Shown: positions 7,878-16,798, counted from the first letter of the stretch. The stretch: DNA of 64,000 bases from an uncultured Lysobacteraceae bacterium (GCA_936911875.1 CAKZGB010000018.1:1-64000); one strand, 5' to 3'. Numbers and translations are program-made. The notes: generated by a model not told the origin, from the sequence alone.

Positions 7878-8082
7878 GGCACTGCACCCTGCTCTCATTG
7901 ATCTGAACTTGCATCATAGACCGAAACGGGTGCGGAATCGGTCTTGCCTTCGACTCCGAACAGAAGACCTGCACGAAGGCCGAACCATGCGCATCCGGCT
8001 TAGTCGGACCGTTTGAGGTCGCTGTGATTTGTGCGTAAAACCGCACTGTAGCCGCCTGCACTGATGCGATTGTTTTTGGCGA

Positions 8083-8112
8083 TTGACGCACAGCCCTCTG
8101 TATTTGCCCAAT
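8083..8112 (+). promoter_or_regulatory. Weaker imu-like element before dnaE2
   Basis: TTGACG (8083-8088) and GCCCAAT (8106-8112) recall the TTGACC and TCCCAAT words before imuA and imuB; the spacer is 17 bases rather than 16, and the start codon is 32 bases further on. The flanks do not match. This could be a divergent copy or chance. Confidence 0.3.
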
Positions 8113-8144
8113 AGACATCGAGAATCAGGCCGACTGCCATTGTT

Positions 8145-11100
8145 GTGAACTACGCGGAGCTGCACTGCCTGTCGGCGTTCAGTTTTCAGCGCGGCGCATC
8201 GACCGCCAAGGAACTGTTCGCGCGGGCTAAACAAATCGGGTACCAGGCACTGGCAGTGACAGATGAATGCACACTGGCAGGGATCGTGCGTGCGTGGGAG
8301 GCGGCGCGTGAGCACAAAGTACCGCTGATTGTCGGCAGCGAGATTCGCATCGAAGGCGGCCCTAAGCTCGTGCTGTTAGTCCGCAATCAGCAAGGTTACG
8401 AGACACTGTCGCAACTGATCACGACCGCGCGGCGGCGTGCGCCTAAAGGCGAATACCGCAGCCTGCAGTCCGACTATGCGGTTGCAGCCTGCAGCGAAGG
8501 TCTGATCGCGCTATGGATTCCTGATGAGCATGCGGGCGAAGCGCAACAGCATGCGCACGCGCAATGGATTCTGGAGACCTTCGTTGAGTCGGCGTGGTTG
8601 AGTGTGCAACTGCATCGCGGACCTGATGATGCGGCGCGCTGCACGGCTCTGCTTGAGCTCGCTAGCAAGGTCGGGATGCCGGCAGTCGCTTCGGGCGATG
8701 TGCACATGCATGTACGGGCGCGACGGGCCTTGCAGGATACGTTAACGGCGATCCGTCATCACTGCACGCTGACACAAGCCGGTGCGTATCTGTTTCCCAA
8801 TGGCGAGCGGCATCTGCGTACCAAACAGGCTTTAAGCAATATCTATCCGCGCGAGTTGCTGGATGAAACGGTTCGGATTGCGCAGCTGTGCACGGCCTTC
8901 GACTTGGGGCAGTTGCGCTATGAATATCCGCAGGAGCTGGTGCCTTCCGGTAGTACGCCTACGCAATGGTTGCGGACGCTGGTGCTGCAGGGTGCGCAGG
9001 AGCGATGGCCCGACGGTCCCGATGAGCCGACGGCACAACAGATCGAGCATGAGCTCGCTGTGATTGCGCAGATGCGTTATGAACCCTATTTTCTGACGGT
9101 GCATGACATCGTGCGGTTTGCGCGCTCACGTCATATTCTCTGCCAGGGTCGGGGTTCGGCTGCCAACTCGGTGGTGTGTTATGCGCTGGGCGTGACCGCG
9201 ATTGATCCGGTGCGCATGGGCATGCTGTTTGAGCGTTTTATTTCGGCCGAGCGCAATGAGCCGCCCGACATCGACATCGACTTTGAACACGAGCGTCGTG
9301 AAGAGGTGCTGCAGTATGTGTTCAACCGTTACGGTCGCGAACGCGCTGCACTCACTGCCGTGGTCGCGCACTATCGGGGCCGCAGTGCCATCCGTGATGT
9401 GGCCAAGACTCTGGGCATGGCGCCCGATCAGGTCAATGCACTCGCTTCGACTATGGACCGTTGGGGCGGTCATGCACCGGTCGATGAATATCTGCGGGAA
9501 AAAGGCTTTGATCCCGAAACGCCGCTGATGCAACGGATCATCCGTCTCACGGTGGAGCTGATCGATTTTCCGCGGCATCTGTCGCAGCATCCGGGCGGGT
9601 TTGTGATTTCCGAGCGACCGTTGAGCACGTTGGTGCCGACGGAAAATGCCGCCATGGAGGATCGCACCATCATTCAGTGGGACAAGGACGATCTCGACAC
9701 CATGGGTCTGCTCAAAGTCGACTGTCTGGCATTGGGCATGCTGACGGCGATTCGTAAAACGTTAGATTGCCTGCGTCGTGATGGCCAGTGCGATCTGGAC
9801 TTGGCGAGCGTGCCTTCGGAATGTGCGCAGACGTACGACATGATCTGCAAGGCCGATACGGTCGGTGTATTTCAGATTGAGTCGCGTGCGCAGATGGCGA
9901 TGTTGCCGCGGTTACGTCCGCGTTGCTATTACGATCTGGTGGTCGAGGTGGCCATTGTTCGACCGGGTCCGATTGTCGGGCAGATGGTGCATCCGTATTT
10001 ACGGCGACGGCAGGGACTGGAACCGGTTACGTATCCACCGGCGTTGCGTTCAGTGTTTGAGCGGACGTTGGGGGTGCCGCTGTTTCAGGAGCAGGTGATG
10101 CAGTTGGCGATCCTCGGTGCGGGTTACACACCGGGCGAGGCCGATGCATTGCGTCGTTCGATGGCCGCATGGAAACGGCGCGGTGGTCTGGAGCCGCATC
10201 GGGAGCGTTTATTGCAGGGCTTTTTGCGTAACGGCTACACCGCCGAATACGCCGAGGGCATCTTTACGCAGATTCAGGGCTTTGGCGAATACGGCTTTCC
10301 CGAATCGCATGCGGCCTCGTTTGCGTTGCTCACGTATGTGAGTTCGTGGTTGAAGTGTCATTACCCCGCGCACTTTGCCTGTGAGCTGATCAACTCGTGG
10401 CCCTTGGGTTTCTACACGCCCGATCAGGTGCTGCAGGATGTGCGTCGTCATGATGTCGTTGTGTTGCCCGTTGATGTCTTGCATAGCGATTGGGACTGCA
10501 CCATCGAACGCCACGAAGGCCGTGCCGCGATCCGTCTGGGTTGGCGCATGGTCTCGGGGTTCCGGCAGGAGGTCGCCGATGTTTTAGTGGCGCAGCGGGC
10601 GTTGCGTGCGTTCGACTCGGTCGAGGATGTTTCACAGCGTTGCGGTCTGGATGCGCGGCATCGTGCGTTGCTGGCCGATGCGGGCGCGTTGCGCGGGCTG
10701 GCCGGGCATCGTCATCGGGCGCAGTGGGCGGTGGCCGGGATCGAATCGTCGCGGCCCCTGTTGGTCAGCGCCGATGCGCAGGCCGATGCCGATGTGCATT
10801 CCGTCGCCCTGCCGGTGCCGACCGTCGGACAGGATCTGCTGCGCGATTACGCCAGCACCGGCACGACCTTGGGGCCGCATCCGTTATCACTGGCGCGCCC
10901 TACTCTGCGTGCGCGTCGGTTCCTCACGGCGGTGGAGCTCGAGTCGGCGCGTCACGGTCAGCTGGTGCATGTCGGCGGGCTGGTGACCGTCAAACAGCGG
11001 CCGTATACGGCGGCCGGGGTCACCTTCGTCACGCTCGAGGACGAGACCGGCACCATCAACATCGTGATCTGGAAGGATCTGGCGTTGCGGCAGCGGCGCG

Positions 11101-11249
11101 TACTCGCAGAGTCGCGGCTGCTGCTGGTGCATGGGCGCGCGGAGCAGGTCGATGGTGTGCGTCACGTGATCGCCGGGCGGCTGGAGAATGGCGATGCGCT
11201 GCTCGGCGCGCTCCATGCCGTTGTCTCCGATGGCCGCGAGTACCGGTGA
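8145..11249 (+). CDS. dnaE2: Error-prone DNA polymerase III alpha subunit DnaE2
   Basis: A 1034-residue C-family polymerase that carries out mutagenic lesion bypass with ImuA/ImuB. An N-terminal PHP domain starts at NYAELHCLSAFSFQRGAS; the palm motif PDIDIDF (about residues 374-380) and KVDCLALGM (Asp near 525) give the catalytic acidic residues; the C-terminus has an OB-fold (VHVGGLVTVKQRPY...). The length and the short C-terminal region match DnaE2 rather than replicative DnaE1 (about 1160-1190 residues). The start is GTG; an in-frame stop at 8112 limits upstream extension. The stop is four bases before the 40-bp inverted repeat. Confidence 0.96.
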   Translation: MNYAELHCLSAFSFQRGASTAKELFARAKQIGYQALAVTDECTLAGIVRAWEAAREHKVPLIVGSEIRIEGGPKLVLLVRNQQGYETLSQLITTARRRAPKGEYRSLQSDYAVAACSEGLIALWIPDEHAGEAQQHAHAQWILETFVESAWLSVQLHRGPDDAARCTALLELASKVGMPAVASGDVHMHVRARRALQDTLTAIRHHCTLTQAGAYLFPNGERHLRTKQALSNIYPRELLDETVRIAQLCTAFDLGQLRYEYPQELVPSGSTPTQWLRTLVLQGAQERWPDGPDEPTAQQIEHELAVIAQMRYEPYFLTVHDIVRFARSRHILCQGRGSAANSVVCYALGVTAIDPVRMGMLFERFISAERNEPPDIDIDFEHERREEVLQYVFNRYGRERAALTAVVAHYRGRSAIRDVAKTLGMAPDQVNALASTMDRWGGHAPVDEYLREKGFDPETPLMQRIIRLTVELIDFPRHLSQHPGGFVISERPLSTLVPTENAAMEDRTIIQWDKDDLDTMGLLKVDCLALGMLTAIRKTLDCLRRDGQCDLDLASVPSECAQTYDMICKADTVGVFQIESRAQMAMLPRLRPRCYYDLVVEVAIVRPGPIVGQMVHPYLRRRQGLEPVTYPPALRSVFERTLGVPLFQEQVMQLAILGAGYTPGEADALRRSMAAWKRRGGLEPHRERLLQGFLRNGYTAEYAEGIFTQIQGFGEYGFPESHAASFALLTYVSSWLKCHYPAHFACELINSWPLGFYTPDQVLQDVRRHDVVVLPVDVLHSDWDCTIERHEGRAAIRLGWRMVSGFRQEVADVLVAQRALRAFDSVEDVSQRCGLDARHRALLADAGALRGLAGHRHRAQWAVAGIESSRPLLVSADAQADADVHSVALPVPTVGQDLLRDYASTGTTLGPHPLSLARPTLRARRFLTAVELESARHGQLVHVGGLVTVKQRPYTAAGVTFVTLEDETGTINIVIWKDLALRQRRVLAESRLLLVHGRAEQVDGVRHVIAGRLENGDALLGALHAVVSDGREYR

Positions 11250-11253
11250 GCCA

Positions 11254-11357
11254 AAAAATGGGGACGGAGGCAATTAATTTTTCTTAACAAATGCACGGCG
11301 CCTTGCGCCAGCGATTTCATTTGTTAAGAAAAATTAATTGCCTCCGTCCCCATTTTT
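11254..11357. repeat. 104-bp element with 40-bp perfect inverted repeats
   Basis: Arms 11254-11293 and 11318-11357 are perfect reverse complements over 40 bases (outer end AAAAATGGGGACGGAGGC). The 24-base loop contains a second small hairpin GGCGC-CTT-GCGCC (11297-11309). It lies between the convergent dnaE2 and a cobalamin-binding-like gene and could act as a bidirectional terminator. The right arm is translated: it encodes the last seven residues and the stop codon of the minus-strand gene. A perfect palindrome this long suggests a recently arrived non-autonomous mobile repeat, such as a MITE or REP/RAYT-type element, but no transposase is present. Confidence 0.8.
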
Positions 11358-12143
11358 AATAATCCGGCGCAGGGCGGCGAGGCCGTCGGTCAACGCGGCG
11401 GGACCCGGCTGCAGGATCTCGACGGACTTGATCTCATGCAGCCGGCCGTTGCGAACCGCCGCGATGCCATCGAACCCCGGCCGCGCCGCCACCTGCTCCG
11501 GCCGGAACTTCTTGCCGCACCACGACCCGATGATGATGTCCGGATTGGCGGCCACGACCCGCGAACCGTCGGCCATAATGCGGCCCTTCGCCAGGGACTC
11601 CTGCGCCAGGTCGGGGAAGATGTCATCGCCACCCGCAATGCGGATCAGCTCGGCAACCCATTGGATGCCACTGATCATCGGCTCGTCCCACTCCTCGAAA
11701 TAAACCGTAGGACGGACCAGCCCGCGCGACGCATCCAAGGCCACATCGGCAGCGACGGCATCGAGCCCCGCACGCAACTGATCCACATACGCAATCGCCT
11801 TCGACGGCACACCCACCAGCGCGCCGAGACGCAGAATGTAGTCGAGAATGCCTTCGACCGAACGATGATTGGCGATCCAGACCTCGACACCGCGTCGCAC
11901 CAGCTCCGCCGCAATATCGGCCTGAATATCCGAAAACCCGATCGCAAAGTCGGGCTGCAAGGCCATGATCTTATCGATCTTGGCCGAAGTGAATGCCGAC
12001 ACTTTGGGCTTCTCGCGCCGTGCAATCGAAGGCCGTACCGTGAAACCGCTGATCCCGACAATCCGATCCTGCTCGCCTAAGGCATAGAGCGTCTCGGTCG
12101 GCTCCTCAGTGAGACAGACGATGCGGCGCGGACCGCTACTCAC
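11334..12143 (-). CDS. Cobalamin-binding (BtuF-like) ABC substrate-binding-fold protein
   Basis: A 269-residue protein of the periplasmic-binding-protein fold type seen in BtuF/FhuD: RIVCLTEEPTETLYALGEQDRIVGISGFT at the start, KIDKIMALQPDFAIGFS, then GGDDIFPDL and NPDIIIGSWCG. No signal peptide is visible, so the protein is cytoplasmic or not a classical transporter component; similar signal-less homologues are known. No btuC/btuD genes are nearby. The final seven residues (KNGDGGN) and the stop come from the inverted repeat, so the original C-terminus has been replaced. The start overlaps the pdxH stop by four bases, indicating an operon with pdxH. Confidence 0.82.
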   Translation of the reverse strand: MSSGPRRIVCLTEEPTETLYALGEQDRIVGISGFTVRPSIARREKPKVSAFTSAKIDKIMALQPDFAIGFSDIQADIAAELVRRGVEVWIANHRSVEGILDYILRLGALVGVPSKAIAYVDQLRAGLDAVAADVALDASRGLVRPTVYFEEWDEPMISGIQWVAELIRIAGGDDIFPDLAQESLAKGRIMADGSRVVAANPDIIIGSWCGKKFRPEQVAARPGFDGIAAVRNGRLHEIKSVEILQPGPAALTDGLAALRRIIKNGDGGN

Positions 12144-12745
12144 GGGAACAGCAAAGTCTTGGACCAGTCGCCCGAATCCGCATCGCGCACATAATGCCAG
12201 CGCTCGTGCAGACGGAACTCACCGGCGTACCAGATCTCAATGGCCGAAGGCTCGACGCGGAATCCGGTCCAACGCGGCGGACGCGGCACGTCCTTGCCCT
12301 CAAAGCGCGCTTCGACCTCGGCGCAGGCCTCATCAAAGGCCTCGCGACTGGCCAACGGCTCCGACTGATGCGAAGCCCACGCCCCGATCTGCGACCCGCG
12401 CGGACGCGACGCGAAATACGCATCGGCCTCGGCATCGCTGACGACGCTGACCTTGCCTTCGACACGGTATTGCACACCCAGACCGATGCGCGGCCAATGA
12501 AACAGCAACGCCGCATGCGGATTGGCAATCAGCTCACGACCCTTGCGGCCGTCGAGATGCGTGTAAAACACAAACCCGCGCTCATCGTGCGCTTTCAGCA
12601 ACACCGTACGTAGCGAAGGCGTTCCCTGCGCATCCGCGGAGGCCACATACATGGCGGTTGGATCCGGCTCGCCGACAGATGCCGCCTCAGCCTGCAGACG
12701 GTCAAACGTGGAAAGGGCTTCGAGATACAGAGGATGGCTGCTCAT
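12140..12745 (-). CDS. pdxH: Pyridoxamine/pyridoxine 5'-phosphate oxidase
   Basis: A 201-residue FMN enzyme that oxidises PNP/PMP to PLP. MYVASADAQGTPSLRTVLLKAHDERGFVFYTHLDGRKGREL matches the FMN-binding core; QIGAWASHQSEPL and the C-terminal PPRWTGFRVEPSAIEIW with final LFP are diagnostic. Length is slightly short but normal for the family. First gene of a two-gene unit with the BtuF-like protein. Confidence 0.95.
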   Translation of the reverse strand: MSSHPLYLEALSTFDRLQAEAASVGEPDPTAMYVASADAQGTPSLRTVLLKAHDERGFVFYTHLDGRKGRELIANPHAALLFHWPRIGLGVQYRVEGKVSVVSDAEADAYFASRPRGSQIGAWASHQSEPLASREAFDEACAEVEARFEGKDVPRPPRWTGFRVEPSAIEIWYAGEFRLHERWHYVRDADSGDWSKTLLFP

Positions 12746-12889
12746 GCGCTCATTGTAAGCGCGAAATACAAAAGCCCTCGCGACCGGTCGGTTGGCAGCG
12801 GGGGCCCGATCGTGACTGACCGTTACAGCAGCAGTTACAACCGATGGAACTCAAGCTGCAACTGCCGGAACAGCAGCGACTAACGCAGA

Positions 12890-13093
12890 TCAGTCAACGA
12901 CAAAGGTAATGCGCAGATTAACGTGCCAGGTGGCGACGGAGCCATCGTCATTGGTGACGACCTTCTGCTCGGCAATCCATGCGCCCTTGATGTTCTTGAC
13001 AGTCTCGGCGCACTTGAGCAGGCCCTTGCGGACGGCATCTTCGACGCCGATATCAGAGGACGACGAAACTTCGATCACTTTTGCTACGGACAT
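12890..13093 (-). CDS. Dodecin family flavin-binding protein
   Basis: A 67-residue protein that in this family forms dodecamers which store or buffer flavins. The start MSVAKVIEVSSSSDIGVEDAV, the centre VKNIKGAWIAEQKV (conserved Trp at the flavin site) and the end WHVNLRITFVVD fit dodecin well. The frame is open further upstream, but the ATG at 13093 has a GGAG site six bases before it and gives the family's normal length. Divergent from aroK. Confidence 0.9.
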   Translation of the reverse strand: MSVAKVIEVSSSSDIGVEDAVRKGLLKCAETVKNIKGAWIAEQKVVTNDDGSVATWHVNLRITFVVD

Positions 13094-13215
13094 GGAATGC
13101 TCCTGTGGATTGAGTGGATTGAATTCGATGAGACTGCGGCGATTCACCGCACCCTGAATTCCACGGTACGCTTCGGGCTGTTAAAGTCCTTTGCATAGCC
13201 GATCAAATTTCCGTT

Positions 13216-13743
13216 ATGACAGCCCCCTCCTCCATTGTTCTGGTCGGTCCGACCGGTGCCGGCAAGTCCAGCATCGGCCGACTGCTTGCCCAGGCCTTGC
13301 AGTGGCGCTTTACGGATCTGGACCGCGAAATCGAAAACCGCGTCGGCGTCTGCATCTCCACTTTGTTCACGCAAGGCAACGAGGCGTATTTCCGCGAGCA
13401 GGAACATCTGGCCTTGCTGGATCTCATCGCCACACCTTCACAAGTACTCGCTACCGGTGCCGGCTGCGTCATGCGCGAGGACAATCGCCAACTGTTGCGC
13501 GATGCGTACGTCGTGCATCTGCAAGTACCACCGGCCAGCCAACTGCAGCGTCTGCAATGCGACCGGTCGCGCCCCCTGCTGCAAGCCGAAAACCGCGAAC
13601 AGATCCTGCAGGAAATGGCCCGCATCCGCGGCCCGCTGTATGCCGAGGTCGCCGACCTCACCTTCTGCAACGACGGACAACACTCTCCTCGGAGCGCCTG
13701 CGCTAAGCTCCTGACTCAAATCAAACAGGCCTGGCATGACTGA
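13216..13743 (+). CDS. aroK: Shikimate kinase
   Basis: A 175-residue kinase that phosphorylates shikimate in chorismate synthesis. The Walker A GPTGAGKSSIGR is at residues 11-22, DLDREIE gives the magnesium/shikimate aspartate, and FRE and GAGCVMRED follow, the last in place of the common GGG. The stop overlaps the aroB ATG by eight bases, as in the widespread aroK-aroB pair. Confidence 0.95.
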   Translation: MTAPSSIVLVGPTGAGKSSIGRLLAQALQWRFTDLDREIENRVGVCISTLFTQGNEAYFREQEHLALLDLIATPSQVLATGAGCVMREDNRQLLRDAYVVHLQVPPASQLQRLQCDRSRPLLQAENREQILQEMARIRGPLYAEVADLTFCNDGQHSPRSACAKLLTQIKQAWHD

Positions 13744-14794
13744 ACCCAGCACAATCCAAGTGGCCGGTCCGCGCCCCTATGACGTCATCGTCGGCGCCGA
13801 TCTGCTGCGTAACGCCAGCACGTGGCAGACGCATCGTGCAAAGCAGTTTGCGCTGATCACCGATCAGCACGTCGGCCCCTTGTATGCCAATCAAGTACAC
13901 GAAGGCCTGACCGCCGCTCATCCCGACGCGCAGATCCTGACACTCACGCTGGATGCCGGCGAGTCCACCAAGAACTGGCAGCAACTGGGTGCCCTGCTCG
14001 AAGCGTTGGCCGATGCCGGCATACGCCGCGATGCCATCGTGATTGCACTCGGTGGTGGTGTCATCGGCGATCTCGCCGGTCTTGCGGCGGCGTTGTGGAT
14101 GCGCGGCATCGATTGCATTCAAGTGCCGACCAGCTTGCTCGCGATGGTCGATTCGAGCGTCGGCGGCAAAACTGCAGTCGATTTGCCACATGGCAAGAAT
14201 CTGATCGGCGCCTTCCATCCGCCGCGACAGGTTGTGGCCGATGTCACCACACTCACCACACTATCGCAGCGCGAGTTTGCTGCCGGCATGGCCGAGGTGA
14301 TCAAGTACGGCGCGGCCTTCGACAAGGAATTTATGCAGTGGCTGCAGGACCATGCGGCTGCAATTACGCAACGCGATGCGCAGACGCTAAAGGAACTGGT
14401 CGCAAGATGCGTGCAGTACAAGGCCAACATCGTGGAGCGTGATCCGACCGAACGCGGCGAACGGGCGCTGCTCAATTTCGGCCACACCTTTGGCCATGCG
14501 CTCGAAGTGATGGCCGGCTACGGTGACGCCCTTCTGCACGGTGAGGCCGTGGCCATCGGCATGGTGCAGGCGGCGCGCCACAGCGAGACCACCTTGCAAC
14601 TGCCACCGGCCGATACGCAACAGCTGATCGACATCCTGCAGCGCTTTGATCTGCCCACCGAACCGCCTGCGGGCACCGATCTGCTCGCGCAACGCCGGCA
14701 CATGCAGCTGGACAAAAAGAACACCGGCACCGCATTGCGCCTGATCCTGCTGCAGCAGCTGGGCCGCGCGGTCATTCACGAAAGCACGCTGTAG
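13736..14794 (+). CDS. aroB: 3-Dehydroquinate synthase
   Basis: A 352-residue NAD- and metal-dependent enzyme converting DAHP to dehydroquinate, the second step of the shikimate pathway. Motifs in order: DAGESTKNW, ALGGGVIGDLAGLAAA (NAD-binding glycine-rich loop), VPTSLLAMVDSSVGGKTAVD, AEVIKYGA and the metal-site NFGHTFGHALE. Length is typical. Coupled to aroK by overlap; hemE follows after 36 bases. Confidence 0.97.
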   Translation: MTEPSTIQVAGPRPYDVIVGADLLRNASTWQTHRAKQFALITDQHVGPLYANQVHEGLTAAHPDAQILTLTLDAGESTKNWQQLGALLEALADAGIRRDAIVIALGGGVIGDLAGLAAALWMRGIDCIQVPTSLLAMVDSSVGGKTAVDLPHGKNLIGAFHPPRQVVADVTTLTTLSQREFAAGMAEVIKYGAAFDKEFMQWLQDHAAAITQRDAQTLKELVARCVQYKANIVERDPTERGERALLNFGHTFGHALEVMAGYGDALLHGEAVAIGMVQAARHSETTLQLPPADTQQLIDILQRFDLPTEPPAGTDLLAQRRHMQLDKKNTGTALRLILLQQLGRAVIHESTL

Positions 14795-14818
14795 CACCGC
14801 GAGACGGGACGAATCCCG

Positions 14819-14830
14819 TAAAATTGTCCG
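14819..14830 (+). promoter_or_regulatory. Start-proximal -10 box before hemE
   Basis: TAAAAT at 14819-14824 is followed by six bases and then the hemE ATG. There is no Shine-Dalgarno motif before the ATG and no good -35 at 17 bases. If used, transcription would start at about the A of the ATG, giving a leaderless message independent of aroKB. Confidence 0.4.
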
Positions 14831-15919
14831 ATGACTGAAATTAATTCCGCCGCCACGGACGCGGCCCTCGCCAACGATCGCTTCCTGCGGGCCTTGCGCC
14901 GCCAGCCTGTGGACCGCACGCCCATCTGGCTGATGCGCCAAGCCGGCCGCTATTTGCCGGAATACCGCGAAACGCGTCGCCAAGCCGGCAGCTTTCTGGG
15001 CCTGGCCAAGAATCCCGAACTGGCTTGCGAGGTCACGCTGCAACCGCTGCGCCGCTTCCCGCTCGATGCCGCGATTCTGTTTTCCGACATTCTGACCGTG
15101 CCCGATGCGATGGGTCTGGGTCTGTATTTCGAAGATGGCGAAGGCCCCAAGTTCGAACGCCCGATTCGCACACCGCAGGACATTGAACGCTTAGCCGTGC
15201 CGGACATGGAAACGGAGCTGCGTTATGTCATGGATGCCGTTCGCACGATTCGCCGCGAACTCAATGGCCAAGTGCCGCTGATCGGTTTCTCCGGCAGCCC
15301 GTGGACCTTGGCCTGCTACATGGTCGAAGGCGGTGGCAGCAAGGACTTCGCCAAGGTCAAGAGCCTGGCTCTGAATGCACCCGAGCAAATGCACAAGCTG
15401 CTGCAAGTGGTCACCGACAGCGTCATCGCCTACCTCAAGGCGCAACGCGCTGCCGGCGCACAGGCCCTGCAGATCTTTGATACCTGGGGTGGCGTGCTGT
15501 CGCCGCGCATGTATCGCGAGTTTTCGTTGCAGTACATGGCACAGATTTCCAAGGCCCTCAAGCAAGACGGCGATGCACCGGTCATTCTGTTTGGCAAGGG
15601 CAATGGTCTGCATCTCGAAGCGCTGGCCGACACCGGAGCCGATGCCGTCGGCATTGACTGGACCGTCGACCTGGGCGATGCCGCCCGTCGTATCGGCAAC
15701 AAGGTCGCACTGCAAGGCAACTTGGATCCGGTGACTTTGTATGCCACACCCGAGGCCATCGCCAAAGAGGCCGCCTTCGCCTTGGATTCGTACATGCAGG
15801 GCAATGGCGGCAGCCGCGATGGCCACGTATTTAACCTCGGCCATGGCATGTCGCCCGACATGAGTCCGGATCATGTCGCCGCTCTGGTCGAGGCCGTGCA
15901 CAACCACAGCCGTCGCTAA
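14831..15919 (+). CDS. hemE: Uroporphyrinogen decarboxylase
   Basis: A 362-residue cofactor-free enzyme that decarboxylates uroporphyrinogen III to coproporphyrinogen III in haem synthesis. The signatures PIWLMRQAGRYLPEYRE (near residue 29), FSDILTVPDAMGLGL and GFSGSPWTLACYMVEG are all intact, as is the C-terminal NLGHGMSPDMSPDHV. It is downstream of aroKB and upstream of a cytochrome b561-type gene. Confidence 0.98.
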   Translation: MTEINSAATDAALANDRFLRALRRQPVDRTPIWLMRQAGRYLPEYRETRRQAGSFLGLAKNPELACEVTLQPLRRFPLDAAILFSDILTVPDAMGLGLYFEDGEGPKFERPIRTPQDIERLAVPDMETELRYVMDAVRTIRRELNGQVPLIGFSGSPWTLACYMVEGGGSKDFAKVKSLALNAPEQMHKLLQVVTDSVIAYLKAQRAAGAQALQIFDTWGGVLSPRMYREFSLQYMAQISKALKQDGDAPVILFGKGNGLHLEALADTGADAVGIDWTVDLGDAARRIGNKVALQGNLDPVTLYATPEAIAKEAAFALDSYMQGNGGSRDGHVFNLGHGMSPDMSPDHVAALVEAVHNHSRR

Positions 15920-15952
15920 ACCATCACGACAATCCATCATGGAACCGCGATC

Positions 15953-16504
15953 ATGAGCACTTCTACTGCGCTGCGTCCCACCCAATGGAGCGGCACCAGC
16001 AAGTTCCTGCACTGGCTGATGGTGCTGATGTTGTTCGTCATTGCCGTGATCGGCCTGACGCACGATTATTTCCCCGGCGATCTGCGCAAGCTGATCATGG
16101 GTTGGCACAAAGCGCTGGGCATTACCGTGCTGGTATTGGCCGCCGTACGTTTGGTCTGGAATTTGTTCACGCCATCGCCTGCTCGCATCATGAGTACACC
16201 AAACTGGCAGCACCTGACGGCGCAGATCACTCACGGCCTGCTCTACGTTCTGATGCTGGCCATGCCGCTGAGCGGTTGGATCATGAGCTCCGCAGGTGGA
16301 AGGCCGGTCAACTGCTTCGGTTTGGGCGAGCTGCCGAATCTGGTCGCCAAAAATCCGGCGCTGCGCGAACTGAGCAGCGAGTGGCACGAGACGATGTTCT
16401 GGGTGCTGCTGGCAGTCGTCATTGTGCATGCCGGCGCCGCCATCTATCACCAAATGGTATTAAAGGACGGACTGCTCGATCGCATGCATCCGCGCCGTCG
16501 CTGA
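15953..16504 (+). CDS. Cytochrome b561 family protein
   Basis: A 183-residue integral membrane protein with four predicted helices and histidines placed as haem ligands: FLHWLMVLMLF, GWHKALGITVL, QITHGLLYVLMLAMPLSGW and EWHETMFWVLL. Proteins of this type carry electrons, for example to superoxide or between quinone and periplasmic acceptors. The 33-base gap to hemE suggests co-transcription, but nothing shows a functional link beyond haem use. Confidence 0.9.
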   Translation: MSTSTALRPTQWSGTSKFLHWLMVLMLFVIAVIGLTHDYFPGDLRKLIMGWHKALGITVLVLAAVRLVWNLFTPSPARIMSTPNWQHLTAQITHGLLYVLMLAMPLSGWIMSSAGGRPVNCFGLGELPNLVAKNPALRELSSEWHETMFWVLLAVVIVHAGAAIYHQMVLKDGLLDRMHPRRR

Positions 16505-16519
16505 GCGCAAACTGCGCGC

Positions 16520-16798
16520 TTACTTTGAGTTCTGATCAACGCCCTGCCGAAACTCGCGCAGGGCGTTTTCGTTGAACGGCCAGCACAGGACGGCGCCGGT
16601 GGGCACGTGTCGGAGCACCGGAACGACGGTGCCCCATTGTGCCTCCAAGTCCGCATCGTCATCAATGAACACCGATTCGAACTCGGGAAAGCGAGCGGCG
16701 GCCAGCACTTCTAGCGCGAGATCGCACAGATGGCAATCATCACGCTGATACAGAATCCATACGGGATCGTCGGGCACGGCAGCACTCACGGTGGTCAC
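16520..16798 (-). CDS. Glutaredoxin-like protein (DUF836 type)
   Basis: A 92-residue thioredoxin-fold protein with the redox motif CHLC near residues 22-25 (YQRDDCHLCDLALEVL) and the cis-proline segment GTVVPVLRH. Proteins of this family are glutaredoxin-like oxidoreductases of unassigned partner. The start is GTG. It converges with the cytochrome b561 gene and is divergent from sdaA. Confidence 0.85.
   Translation of the reverse strand: MTTVSAAVPDDPVWILYQRDDCHLCDLALEVLAAARFPEFESVFIDDDADLEAQWGTVVPVLRHVPTGAVLCWPFNENALREFRQGVDQNSK

Noticed and set aside
7870..8118. 82-codon minus-strand open frame before the small membrane protein gene
   Set aside because: No clear ribosome site, motif or membrane/signal feature; it overlaps the next start by eight bases, but coding nature is unsupported.
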